Shown in pieces: positions 32,762-41,270 of a DNA stretch of 64,000 nt. The translations under genes and the position numbers were made by a program. Location of the stretch: contig CAWKNP010000012.1 of NCBI GenBank assembly GCA_963851105.1, positions 98,091 through 162,090 of the forward strand, in the 5' to 3' direction. Position 1 is the first letter of the stretch, and every line of letters starts with the position of its first letter. The stretch comes from DATARN01 sp963851105. Lineage in GTDB: Bacteria > Actinomycetota > Acidimicrobiia > Acidimicrobiales > Palsa-688. The notes under the pieces are model-generated. The model did no database searches and was not told the origin of the DNA. It saw only the letters and a program-made list of their open reading frames with translations.

Positions 32762-32781
32762 ATAGGTGTTCCCTATAGGTG
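32762..32781. promoter_or_regulatory. Direct repeat ATAGGTG-N6-ATAGGTG in the lysR/Rieske spacer
   Basis: Two identical ATAGGTG heptamers, 13 bp apart start to start, lie ~50-70 bp upstream of the Rieske gene ATG. They are a candidate part of a LysR binding region or of a promoter. Confidence 0.35.
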
Positions 32782-32832
32782 CGGTGGGCTCGCTTCTTTG
32801 ACAATGTGGGAGCCGCGTGTTGACATGGTGCG

Positions 32833-33975
32833 ATGCCAGATGGTGTGGCGGCACGCTACGCGGAGGCGGACGTCTTCGACGATGGGAGCGAGCGCGTTGC
32901 CGCCGCCCTGCGGCGGTTCTGGCTACCCGTCGCCTACGCCCATGAGGTGGGACCGGCTCCCGTCGGAGTGGTGCTGCTCGGCCAGCGCCTGGTGGTCGCC
33001 CGCTTCGCCGATGGGGCGGTACATGCCTTCGGTGACCTGTGCCCGCATCGGGGGACGGCGCTTTCGCTCGGCTCCATGGTCGACGGTTGCCTGCGCTGCC
33101 CCTACCACGGGTGGACCTATGCCCGAGACGGGGCGTGCGTCGACATCCCTGCCGACGCCTCCCAGCGCATCCCGAACCGAGCCCGGCTGAAGCCGTTCGC
33201 CTGTGTCGAGGCCTCGGGCCTGGTATGGGTCTGCCCCGACGGCGGGGCGCCGATCGACCCGCCGCCGTTTCCCGAACGCGACGACCCAGCGCTGCGGTTG
33301 CTCCCGGTTCCCACCTACGACTGGGAGTGCGGCTCGCTGCGCCGCATCGAGAACTTCATGGATCTGGCCCACATCCCGTGGGTGCACGACGGTGTCCTCG
33401 GTTCGTCGGACGACCCTGCCACGCCACCGGCGGAGGTGCGGCGTCTCGGTTCCGCCATCGAGATGACAGCGACGGTTTTCGAACACGCCAACATGAAATC
33501 CCTCGGCGGGGGTCATGACATCCCGGGCGGCTCCGACGTGTGGACCCAGAGCCGCTGGCTGGTGCACATGCCGCTGACGGTGTGGTGGCGCCAGGAGCTT
33601 GCCGGTGACCGGACCTACGGGATGTTCCTCACCGTCAGCCCGATCACGATGACGCGCTGCCGCACGTTCAGCATCCTTTTCCGCAACTTCGATCTCAAGT
33701 CCGATCAGGAGTATTCCGACTTCCAACTCGAGATCGCAGAAGCCGACCGGCGCATCGCGGAGTCGCAGCGACCCGCCGAACTGCCCTACGACCTGTCGGA
33801 GGAACTGCAGCTCAAGGGGCCCGACCAGTTTTCGATCGAGTACCGCCGCTGGATCCGGCAAATGGCCGAGGGGGCGACGCTGCACTCCGGGCCGGCCGCC
33901 GAGAACCCGGCCCAGAGCCCCGCCCAGAACCCCACCCAAGGAGGCGACCATGACCAATCGCCAGCCGCCGTCTGA
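32833..33975 (+). CDS. Rieske [2Fe-2S] non-haem iron oxygenase
   Basis: 380 residues. The Rieske centre is CPHRGTALSLGSMVDGCLRC, then PYHGW (C-x-H ... C-x2-H). The catalytic domain has the mononuclear iron site in RRIENFMDLAHIPWVHDG (bridging Asp, two His) with a further acidic ligand expected near the C-terminus. Length and sequence fit single-component alpha-subunit oxygenases that hydroxylate or demethylate heterocycles and steroids. The final ~25 residues (QSPAQNPTQGG) overlap the next gene. No reductase is encoded beside it; the ferredoxin/reductase at 6.5-7.9 kb may serve. Confidence 0.9.
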   Translation: MPDGVAARYAEADVFDDGSERVAAALRRFWLPVAYAHEVGPAPVGVVLLGQRLVVARFADGAVHAFGDLCPHRGTALSLGSMVDGCLRCPYHGWTYARDGACVDIPADASQRIPNRARLKPFACVEASGLVWVCPDGGAPIDPPPFPERDDPALRLLPVPTYDWECGSLRRIENFMDLAHIPWVHDGVLGSSDDPATPPAEVRRLGSAIEMTATVFEHANMKSLGGGHDIPGGSDVWTQSRWLVHMPLTVWWRQELAGDRTYGMFLTVSPITMTRCRTFSILFRNFDLKSDQEYSDFQLEIAEADRRIAESQRPAELPYDLSEELQLKGPDQFSIEYRRWIRQMAEGATLHSGPAAENPAQSPAQNPTQGGDHDQSPAAV

Positions 33976-35026
33976 GCTGGACCGTCGCGCCTTTTTGAAG
34001 CTGTTGGCGGCCTCGGGCGTCGTGGTCGGGGTCCCGGGGATGGCGGTCGCCTGCGGCAGCAGCACGAAGCCCACGACGGCGCCCAAGTCGCTGAAGACGG
34101 TCAAGTTCCAGTTCGATTGGATCAAGAACGACCAGTTTGCGGGCTTCTTCCTGGCCGACAACCACGGTGACTACGCCGCCGAGGGCGTCAAGGCGTCGTT
34201 CCTCGAGGGCGGCGATGTGGCGTCCACCGAGGCGGTGATCGCGGGCGGGGGCGCCCAGATGGGAATCAGTTCGTTTGTCACCCGGTTGGTGGACACGGTC
34301 AACAAGGGGACCCCACTGGTGATGGTCGCGACCCTGTTCCAGCGTTCGCCTGCCGGGCTCATGTCGCTGCCGTCCAAGCCCGTCCGCACGCCGCAGGACA
34401 TCGTGGGCAAGCGGATCGGGCTGCAGGAGGGCAGCCAGAACGACGTGGACACCGTCATGAAGCTGGCCGGTCTGCCGAGCGGGAGCTACAAGGTGGTGCC
34501 CGTCGGCTACGACGCCACGCCGCTGTTCGAGGGCCAGGTTGACGCCTACTACTGCTATGTCACCAGCCAGCCCATCCCCTACCAGCTGAAGCACGTACCC
34601 TTCGTCACCGCGACCATGGACGACCTGGGCTTCAAGGAGTACGCCGGCCTGCTGTGCACCACTCGGGGCTACCTCGACGCCAATCGCGACACTGTCGTCG
34701 GCTTCATCCGGGCTACCGCCAAAGGCTGGGAGCGGGCATTCAAGGATCCCGCGGAAGGCGTCGACCTCACAGTGACCAACTACGGCAAGGACCTCTCCCT
34801 CGACCGGGCCACCGAGACCCAGGTCCTGGAGCAGCAACTCCCGCTGTCGAAGAGCCCGTTGACGGACTCCAAAGGTTTGCTGTGGTTCGACCCCAATCAG
34901 ATCGCGGGCCCCATGTACGACGCCTTGAAGGCGTCGGGCCGCACCTCGCTGCCGCCCATCGCCCAGCTGTGCGACACGACCGTCCTGGCGGACGCTTTCG
35001 GCGGAAAGACGTCGCTGTTGAGTTGA
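33950..35026 (+). CDS. ABC transporter substrate-binding lipoprotein, NMT1/THI5-like
   Basis: 358 residues. A twin-arginine signal (DRRAFLKLLAASG) with lipobox (MAVAC) directs Tat export and lipid anchoring. The binding domain begins VKFQFDWIKNDQFAGFFLAD, then NHGDYAAEGVKASFLEG, the pattern of ThiY/NMT1-type proteins that bind pyrimidine precursors, riboflavin, taurine or related small molecules. It starts inside the end of the Rieske gene (26-bp overlap), so the two are coupled. The ligand is unknown. Confidence 0.9.
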   Translation: MTNRQPPSELDRRAFLKLLAASGVVVGVPGMAVACGSSTKPTTAPKSLKTVKFQFDWIKNDQFAGFFLADNHGDYAAEGVKASFLEGGDVASTEAVIAGGGAQMGISSFVTRLVDTVNKGTPLVMVATLFQRSPAGLMSLPSKPVRTPQDIVGKRIGLQEGSQNDVDTVMKLAGLPSGSYKVVPVGYDATPLFEGQVDAYYCYVTSQPIPYQLKHVPFVTATMDDLGFKEYAGLLCTTRGYLDANRDTVVGFIRATAKGWERAFKDPAEGVDLTVTNYGKDLSLDRATETQVLEQQLPLSKSPLTDSKGLLWFDPNQIAGPMYDALKASGRTSLPPIAQLCDTTVLADAFGGKTSLLS

Positions 35027-35049
35027 CGGGCGAGCCAAGCTTGACAGTC

Positions 35050-35871
35050 ATGAGCGAGCGCCCGGCCGCCGGTGGCTCCCCGGGGGCCGCGGGGGCGGCA
35101 CGGGACATCGTGTTCTCCGGCGTGACCAAGCGCTATGCGCTGCCCAAGGGGCAAATTGTCACCGCGCTGAGCGACTTCAACCTCGTCGTCGGCGACGGGG
35201 AGTTCGTCGCCCTGCTCGGGCCGTCGGGCTGCGGGAAATCGACGGCACTGCGCATGGCGGTCGGCCTGGAGGGCGCCGACGAGGGCGAGGTGACGATCGG
35301 GGGCCGCCTGCCGGCCGCGCTCGTGGCGGGCGCCGAGTTGGGCGTCGCCTTCCAGGACCACGCCCTGTTGCCGTGGCTTACGGTGAGGGGGAACCTCGCT
35401 CTGCCGTTCAAACTGGCGCAGCGCCCGGTGAACTCCGGACGCATCACCGAGCTCATAGACCTCGTCGGCCTCCACGATTTCGCCGACGCCCGGCCCAAGC
35501 ACCTATCCGGTGGCATGCGCCAGCGCGTGGCCATCGCCCGGGCCCTCGTACTCTCGCCAAGCGTGCTCCTGCTCGACGAGCCCTTCGGCGCCCTCGATGC
35601 TGTCACCCGCCACCGCCTCAATGTCGAACTGGCCTCCATCTGGTCGACACAGCGCATCACCACCCTGCTCGTCACGCACGCGGTCGACGAGGCGGTCTTC
35701 CTGGCCGACCGGGTTGTCGTGATGACAGGGTCGCCGGGGCAGGTGCGCTTTGTGGCCGAGATCCCCTTTTCCCGGCCCCGTTCCCGCACCCTCCTGCAGA
35801 GCACCGGGTTCCAGGAACTTGTGGCCGGGTTGACGGAGAAGCTCGACACCGCCGACCCGCTCGGAGACTGA
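35050..35871 (+). CDS. ABC transporter ATP-binding protein (SsuB/TauB/ThiZ-like)
   Basis: 273 residues from the ATG at 35050; a TTG at 35041 is an alternative. Walker A LLGPSGCGKSTALRMAVGLE, the Q-loop VAFQDHALLPWLTVRGN, signature LSGGMRQRVAIARALVL, Walker B LLLDEPFGALDAVTRHRLN, and switch LLVTHAVDEAVFLADRVVVM. The importer subfamily is the one paired with SsuC/TauC-like permeases and NMT1-like binding proteins, as here. Confidence 0.92.
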   Translation: MSERPAAGGSPGAAGAARDIVFSGVTKRYALPKGQIVTALSDFNLVVGDGEFVALLGPSGCGKSTALRMAVGLEGADEGEVTIGGRLPAALVAGAELGVAFQDHALLPWLTVRGNLALPFKLAQRPVNSGRITELIDLVGLHDFADARPKHLSGGMRQRVAIARALVLSPSVLLLDEPFGALDAVTRHRLNVELASIWSTQRITTLLVTHAVDEAVFLADRVVVMTGSPGQVRFVAEIPFSRPRSRTLLQSTGFQELVAGLTEKLDTADPLGD

Positions 35872-35877
35872 GGCACC

Positions 35878-37419
35878 GTGGCCGCATCCCTGCGGGCCAG
35901 GCCCGTCCGGCTGGCCCAGTCAGCGCTCGGTCTCGCCCTGTTCGTGCTCGGCTGGCAGGTGATCGGTGACCACCGCATTCTTGGCTCGTCGTTTCCGCCG
36001 ATCACCCGGGTGGTCACCGAAATCGGCCACGACCGCGTCGTCCTCGGCCGGGCGGTGGCAGCCACCGCCGGGCGGGCCGCCGACGGCTACGTCCTCGGGG
36101 TGCTGGTGGCCGCGCTGTGCGCCACCCTCCTGGTGTGGATACCGACCCTCGAGGTCGGCTTCCACCGCTTCGCCGTCGTCGTCAACGCCTTTCCCGTGAT
36201 CGCGCTCGGGCCACTGTTCGAGAGCACCGCCCTGCGGCCGTCGACCTCGGCGGTGTTCGCGGGGCTGGCCGTCTACTTCACCACCCTCGTGACCATCGCC
36301 GACGGCTACCGCTCGACGTCGCCGAGCGCCCACGACGTGTTCTCGACCTTCGGGGCGTCGCGGTGGAACCGCTTCCGGCGCCTGCAGCTGCCCTGTGCCC
36401 TTCCCGCCATCGCCGATGCCCTCAAGATCGCGGCGCCGGCCGCGGTGCTCGGGGCGATCCTCGGGGAGTGGTACGGCGCCGATCGCGGCCTCGGCGTGCT
36501 GATGATCAGCGGCATGCAGAACTTCCGCATCACCCTGTTGTGGGCGGCATCGCTGATCGCCATTGTCATGTCCGCGTTGTGCTTCTTCGTGCTCGGGATG
36601 GCGGAACGGGCGGCCAGCGCCCGCTTCGCCCGCGTGGTCGAGCGCGACGTGACGGTGCCGGGATCGGCGGCCGTCGACCAGCGCCGCGGCATCCCGATCG
36701 GTACCATCGGCTGCGTCGTGGCGGTGGTCGCCTGGGAGGCGTGGATCTCGCTGAAGCACGTTCCCCAGATCGTGGCGCCCAGTCCCGCCGGGGTGGCCAG
36801 CCATTTCTTTCACCACCCCGGCCCCTATGTGGCCGCCGCCGGTCACACCCTCACCTCCGCCGTGGGCGGATTGCTGATCGGCATGCTGATCGGCGTCGTT
36901 TTGGCGCTCGCCGTCTCGTCGTCGTCGGTGCTGAGCGGCCTCGTCGCCCCGCTGTCGCTGATCATCCCCTCGATCCCGATCGTGGTCATCATCCCCGTCG
37001 TTGCCCGGCTCCTCGGCTACAGCGGCCGGACGGTGCTCGTGACCGCGATCCTCATGGCCTTCTTTCCTGTGTTCGTGCTGGTGAGCTCAGGACTGCGGAC
37101 CCGCCCCCCGGGGTCCGAGGACGTCTTCACGACCTACGGAGCGGGACGCTTCCGCCGCATGTGGCACCTCGCCCTGCCGTCGGCGCTGCCCAGCCTGCTC
37201 GTCGCCATGCGGATCTCGGCGGCCACCTGCTTCCTCGGGGCCTTGGCCGCCGAGTGGCTCATCGGCCAGAATGGCCTCGGCCACCTCTTCAGCCAGAACC
37301 GGGTGCTGCTCGAGACCCAGGCGGCGTGGGCCGCGATCATCGTCGCCATCGTCCTATCGGTGGCCACCTACCGATTGGCAGAATGGACCGGCACGAAGGT
37401 TCAAGAAAGGTGGTTGTGA
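35878..37419 (+). CDS. Fused double ABC permease (two SsuC/TauC-type domains)
   Basis: 513 residues, twice the usual ~260. Residues ~10-245 and ~275-513 each have the BPD-transp-1 layout with its own EAA loop region: GASRWNRFRRLQLPCALPAI in the first and GAGRFRRMWHLALPSALPSL in the second. Each is followed by the conserved AILGEWYGADRGLGVLM and AEWLIGQNGLGHLF. A single chain therefore supplies both halves of the membrane channel. The stop overlaps the ADA-like GTG (GTGA). Confidence 0.9.
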   Translation: MAASLRARPVRLAQSALGLALFVLGWQVIGDHRILGSSFPPITRVVTEIGHDRVVLGRAVAATAGRAADGYVLGVLVAALCATLLVWIPTLEVGFHRFAVVVNAFPVIALGPLFESTALRPSTSAVFAGLAVYFTTLVTIADGYRSTSPSAHDVFSTFGASRWNRFRRLQLPCALPAIADALKIAAPAAVLGAILGEWYGADRGLGVLMISGMQNFRITLLWAASLIAIVMSALCFFVLGMAERAASARFARVVERDVTVPGSAAVDQRRGIPIGTIGCVVAVVAWEAWISLKHVPQIVAPSPAGVASHFFHHPGPYVAAAGHTLTSAVGGLLIGMLIGVVLALAVSSSSVLSGLVAPLSLIIPSIPIVVIIPVVARLLGYSGRTVLVTAILMAFFPVFVLVSSGLRTRPPGSEDVFTTYGAGRFRRMWHLALPSALPSLLVAMRISAATCFLGALAAEWLIGQNGLGHLFSQNRVLLETQAAWAAIIVAIVLSVATYRLAEWTGTKVQERWL

Positions 37420-38402
37420 GGGCTCTCCCAAAAGCCCATCTCCATCTCCACCTCGAAGGCAGTTTTCCCCGGCTCGCGGTAGCGGCGCTCTTTGGGCGGC
37501 GGGGCCTGCCGTTCGCACCCCCGGAGCGCTTCGCCAACGTCGACGAATTCTTCGCGGCCTACGTCACCGTTCCTGCCATGGTGACCAATGTCGACGAGCT
37601 GGCCGGGCTGTGCCGGGCCCTGGTGGTGGCCGAGAGCCGGCAAGGGGTCGTGTACCTCGAGCCCGCGGTCGAGCCCCAGCTGTATGCGCCCCGCCTGGGG
37701 ACAATGGACGACATCCTGGCGGTGATGTGCGCCGCATTCACGTCGGCCGCCATCGACACCGACGTCGAGGTGGGCGCGTTGGTCACCGTCAACACCGACG
37801 GCGGTACCGAAGGGGCGTCGGAATTGGCGCACCTCGCCGCTTCCTACGCCGGGCGGGGGGTGGTGGCGTTCGGGACCGCCGGTTTCGTCGAGCCCGCAGA
37901 CCTGGCCCGCTTCGTCGAGCCGGTGGCGATCGCCCGATCGGCGGGCCTCGACGTGGTGTGCCACGCCGGCCAGACCGGCGGCCCGGCCAGTGTCATCGAC
38001 GCGCTGGACAATCTTCACCCCGATCGCATCGCCCACGGCGTTCACGCCGCCCGAGACCCGGCCTTGATGCGGCGCCTGGCCGGCGAGGGCGTGGTGTGCG
38101 ACGTCTGCCCGACATCCAACGTGGCCCTCGGCGTGGTCGCCGACCTGGCGAGCCACCCCCTCCCGGTGCTGGTCGCGGCGGGCGTGGAGGTCACGCTCAA
38201 TGCCGACGACGAACTGTGGTTCGGGGCCAGCATCTCCGATCAGTACGAACTGGCCCGGAACGCCTTCGGCTTCGACGATGCGACCCTCGCCCGCATCGCG
38301 CGGACGGGCGGCCGCGCCAGTGGGATGAGCCAGGGGATGCGGGAGCGACTCGAACGGGGGGTGGCGGCCTGGTTGGCGGAGCCCCGAGAGGTCACTTCGT
38401 GA
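37416..38402 (+). CDS. Adenosine deaminase-like protein with catalytic Glu replaced by Gln
   Basis: 328 residues from the GTG overlapping the permease stop. The TIM-barrel amidohydrolase motifs are KAHLHLHLEGS (HxH, zinc), VVCHAGQTGGPAS (His183), RIAHGVHAARD (His) and LNADDELWFG (zinc Asp pair). In adenosine deaminases the third motif is HAGE, whose Glu donates a proton to the purine ring. Here it is Gln186. Zinc ligands are kept, so the fold is intact, but purine deamination is doubtful. Being the last gene of the Rieske/ABC operon, it may act on a different imported heterocycle. Confidence 0.85.
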   Translation: MRALPKAHLHLHLEGSFPRLAVAALFGRRGLPFAPPERFANVDEFFAAYVTVPAMVTNVDELAGLCRALVVAESRQGVVYLEPAVEPQLYAPRLGTMDDILAVMCAAFTSAAIDTDVEVGALVTVNTDGGTEGASELAHLAASYAGRGVVAFGTAGFVEPADLARFVEPVAIARSAGLDVVCHAGQTGGPASVIDALDNLHPDRIAHGVHAARDPALMRRLAGEGVVCDVCPTSNVALGVVADLASHPLPVLVAAGVEVTLNADDELWFGASISDQYELARNAFGFDDATLARIARTGGRASGMSQGMRERLERGVAAWLAEPREVTS

Positions 38403-39144
38403 GTTGGTGGACCGTGAAATAGAGGGCGAAGGCGATCAGGAGGATCCCGAAGCCCCTGCGGAGGCGTTCGGCCGGAAGGTGGGTGACCAACCGGGAGCCC
38501 GCCACCGCCCCCGGGACGGCGCCCGCGGCAAACGCGGCCGCCACCGACCAGTCGACATGGCCGAGCACCCAATGGGTGATCAGGGTCGGCACCGACAGGA
38601 CAGCGATCACGACCAGGCTGGTCCCGGCCGACTCGGGCATCGTCAGGCCGAGCACCAGCACGAACAGCGGGACGAGCAGGAAACCACCGCCGTTGGCCAG
38701 CAGGCCGGTGAAGAACCCGATGCCCGCGGCGGCCGGGACCACCACGGCGGCCCGGCGCCGGGCCCGGCCGGCCAGCCGCTTCTCCGCCGGGATGGGAGCC
38801 AGGATGCGGGCGCCCACAAGCGCCAGTGCGACGCCCGAGGCCAGCAGCAGGGCCTTGCCACCGACGCGGTTGGAAAAAAGGGCGCCGATGATGGTGGCCG
38901 GGACCCCGCCGATGATCGACCAGCGGGCGACCGCCTGATTGACCTCCCGGCGCCGCAGGTAGGCGGCGGCACCGGCGATGGCCGCGGGAATGGCGGCAGG
39001 CAGGGGCGAGGCCACCGCCATGACGCCGGAGACACCGAGCAGGCCGAGGATCGGGGTGGCGAAACTCGACCCGCCCACCCCGAACAGCCCGAACATCACC
39101 CCGACCGCGGCACCGGCCGCGGTGATCACCGGCCAAGGCGCCAT
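38392..39144 (-). CDS. TauE/SafE family sulfite/organic-anion exporter
   Basis: 250 residues with about eight membrane segments: ITAAGAAVGVMFGLFGVGGSS, ATPILGLLGVSGVMAVASPLP, LLLASGVALALVGARILAP and VVPAAAGIGFFTGLLANGGGFLLVP. The two G-G-G-F/S segments are family hallmarks. It converges on the ADA-like gene with an 11-bp stop overlap, so it is not in that operon. Known members export sulfite, sulfoacetate or other anions. Confidence 0.9.
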   Translation of the reverse strand: MAPWPVITAAGAAVGVMFGLFGVGGSSFATPILGLLGVSGVMAVASPLPAAIPAAIAGAAAYLRRREVNQAVARWSIIGGVPATIIGALFSNRVGGKALLLASGVALALVGARILAPIPAEKRLAGRARRRAAVVVPAAAGIGFFTGLLANGGGFLLVPLFVLVLGLTMPESAGTSLVVIAVLSVPTLITHWVLGHVDWSVAAAFAAGAVPGAVAGSRLVTHLPAERLRRGFGILLIAFALYFTVHQLTK

Positions 39145-39243
39145 GATTCAGCTTTTCGGGGATGTATGGCAGGGCCGGCGATGGATCGAGTCTGCCCGGT
39201 CCTGCGCTCGGCTCGGGTGATCGGGGGCGTACGCTTCGGTCGG

Positions 39244-39987
39244 TCAGTGGGCCAGGTTGATCAGGAATTCCATGGTGCCGCTGTCGCCGGTCGTGGCGGG
39301 GCCGCCGCTCGGGTTGGAGATGTTGTAGTCGGCGAAGGTGATCGGTATCGACCCGTTGACCTGGATGGTCCCTGTGCTGCGGCGCGCTGTCACCGGGAAC
39401 GTGACCGATTTCGTCACCCCGTGCAGGTTCAGATTCCCGGTGGCGTTGGCCGTGATCTGCACACCGTCGGCGGGCAGCGTGGCCAGCTGGATCGGCTGAG
39501 TGAGGGTGAACGTGGCCGTCGGGAAGCTCGAGGTATCCATGATGCGGCCCTGGAACTGGCTGTCACGCTGCGACCGGTCGCTTGTCACCTTGGTCAGGTC
39601 GACCGAAAAGCTCCCAGTGGTCACCGCGGACGCGACAATGGTGATCGATCCTGTCACCGCGGTGGTACGGCCCACGGCGGTATTCGAGACCCCGAACAGG
39701 GATTCCTTGATCCGGTATCCGGCCGTCGAGCCACTGGAGACCTTCCAGGTGCCGTCGCCCGAAGATGAATCGCCGGCACTGGACGGTGACGTCGACGCCG
39801 AGCTGCCCGCGACGGTGGTCACGGTCGGCGCGGTGGAGAGGCTGAGCGGCGCCGCCGATTTGCCTTCGATCTTGTGGATGGCGAAGACACCCCCGACGAT
39901 CAGCACCGCCACCAGAACCACGGCGCCGATCGCCCACTGCAGCGGATTTCGCTTTATTGAAATGAAGAGTCCCATTGGCGCAAACAT
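39244..39987 (-). CDS. YceI-like membrane-anchored lipid-binding protein
   Basis: 247 residues from the ATG at 39987. One N-terminal membrane helix (WAIGAVVLVAVLIVGGVFAI near residue 18), a Ser/Thr/Ala linker, then a ~165-residue YceI domain: WKVSSGSTAGYRIKESLFGV, then SFSVDLTKVTSDRSQRDSQF, FPTATFTLT and LHGVTKSVTFPV. The YceI lipocalin-like barrel binds long isoprenoids such as polyprenyl quinones. External side of the membrane. It stands alone. Confidence 0.88.
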   Translation of the reverse strand: MFAPMGLFISIKRNPLQWAIGAVVLVAVLIVGGVFAIHKIEGKSAAPLSLSTAPTVTTVAGSSASTSPSSAGDSSSGDGTWKVSSGSTAGYRIKESLFGVSNTAVGRTTAVTGSITIVASAVTTGSFSVDLTKVTSDRSQRDSQFQGRIMDTSSFPTATFTLTQPIQLATLPADGVQITANATGNLNLHGVTKSVTFPVTARRSTGTIQVNGSIPITFADYNISNPSGGPATTGDSGTMEFLINLAH

Positions 39988-40137
39988 TGGAGCCTTCACC
40001 TCAGCCCGACCTTGGAGCAACGTTAAGAAAAGCTGTGCCTTTCGGGCTGGCCGCAGCGGCCGCCTAGGTCAGCGGTCACCAACTGTTCGTCCTGCCGCCA
40101 GCTTGGCGGTGCCGGGACGTCATCTCGCTCTTTTACC

Positions 40138-41268
40138 GTGGTCGCAGTGCGCGTGGCGATTGTCGCCGAGTGTTTTCTCCCCGAGGTCAACGGAGTCACC
40201 AACTCTGTCCTGCGGGTCGTCGAGCATCTGGAGCGGTACGGGCATCAGTGCCTCGTCATCGCACCGGGGCCCGGACCGACGAGCTACCGCTCGGCGCATG
40301 TCGAGCGGGTGGCGGGTTTCTCGCTGCCGCTGTACCGGTCGTTGTCGATCGGCGTGCCGGGCCGGCGGATCGTGCGCATCCTGAGGTCTTTCGATCCCGA
40401 TGTCGTCCATCTGGCGGCGCCCGCGGTGCTCGGTGCCGCCGGCGCCCGCGCCGCCCGTTTGCTCGGGATACCGGCGGTGGCGATTTACCAGACCGACATC
40501 GCGGGCTTCGCCCGCCGTTACGGCCTGAGCTCGGCGGGACCGGCCATTTGGGCCTGGCTGCGGTGGGTCCACCAGCAAACCGAGCTCACGCTCGCACCCT
40601 CGACGCTGGCGGCGTGGGAGCTCCGAAGTCACGGCATCAGCCCGGTCCGTCTGTGGGCCCGCGGTGTTGACCTGGACCGTTTTGCTCCCGCCCATCGCAG
40701 CGCCCGGTGGCATTCTGGCGTTGCCCCCGGCGGTGAGGTCGTCGTTGGCTACGTCGGCCGCTTGGCCAAGGAAAAGCAGGTCCACCTGCTGGGCTGCCTC
40801 CAGCACCTTCCGGGGTGCCGCCTGGTCGTGGTGGGCGACGGGCCAGCGCGGAACTCGCTTGAGCGAGCGATGCCCGGGGCGACGTTTCTCGGTCATCTGA
40901 ATGGCGAGGGGCTGTCTCGGGCCCTGGCGTCGATCGATGTGTTCGTGCACACCGGCGCCGACGAGACGTTTTGCCAGAGTCTCCAGGAGGCGTTGGCATC
41001 GGGCGTGCCGGTGGTTGCGCCGGCGAGCGGGGGCCCGCTCGACCTGGTTCGCCACGGGGAGAACGGGTGGCTTTACCCGCCGGGCAAACCTGAGTTGCTG
41101 GCCAGCGCGGTGGGGGCATTGGTGGCGTCGCCGCTGCTGCGCCGGGCGATGGCCGATCGGGCCCGGGCATCGGTCAGCCGACGAACCTGGGAAGTCCTCG
41201 GCCACGAACTGATCGGCCACTACCGCAGTGTCGTCGACGGCCCGTTCCCGATCGAACGGGTGGCCTAG
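40138..41268 (+). CDS. GT4 glycosyltransferase, MgtA-like (GDP-mannose-dependent)
   Basis: 376 residues; a GTG at 40147 is an alternative start. The N-terminal domain begins VRVAIVAECFLPEVNGVTNS, then VLRVVEHLERYGHQCLVIAP. The C-terminal nucleotide-sugar domain has VGYVGRLAKEKQVHLL and the EX7E-like region DETFCQSLQEALASGVPVVA. These match the alpha-mannosyltransferases MgtA/PimB-like of mycobacteria and corynebacteria that act on glycolipids. Followed by a second GT after 2 bases. Donor inferred, not proven. Confidence 0.88.
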   Translation: MVAVRVAIVAECFLPEVNGVTNSVLRVVEHLERYGHQCLVIAPGPGPTSYRSAHVERVAGFSLPLYRSLSIGVPGRRIVRILRSFDPDVVHLAAPAVLGAAGARAARLLGIPAVAIYQTDIAGFARRYGLSSAGPAIWAWLRWVHQQTELTLAPSTLAAWELRSHGISPVRLWARGVDLDRFAPAHRSARWHSGVAPGGEVVVGYVGRLAKEKQVHLLGCLQHLPGCRLVVVGDGPARNSLERAMPGATFLGHLNGEGLSRALASIDVFVHTGADETFCQSLQEALASGVPVVAPASGGPLDLVRHGENGWLYPPGKPELLASAVGALVASPLLRRAMADRARASVSRRTWEVLGHELIGHYRSVVDGPFPIERVA

Positions 41269-41270
41269 GG

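Noticed and set aside
36117..37415. Long N-terminal extension of the ADA-like ORF
   Set aside because: It lies entirely within the permease gene in another frame and is Arg/Pro-rich. The GTG at 37416 overlapping the permease stop is the sensible start.
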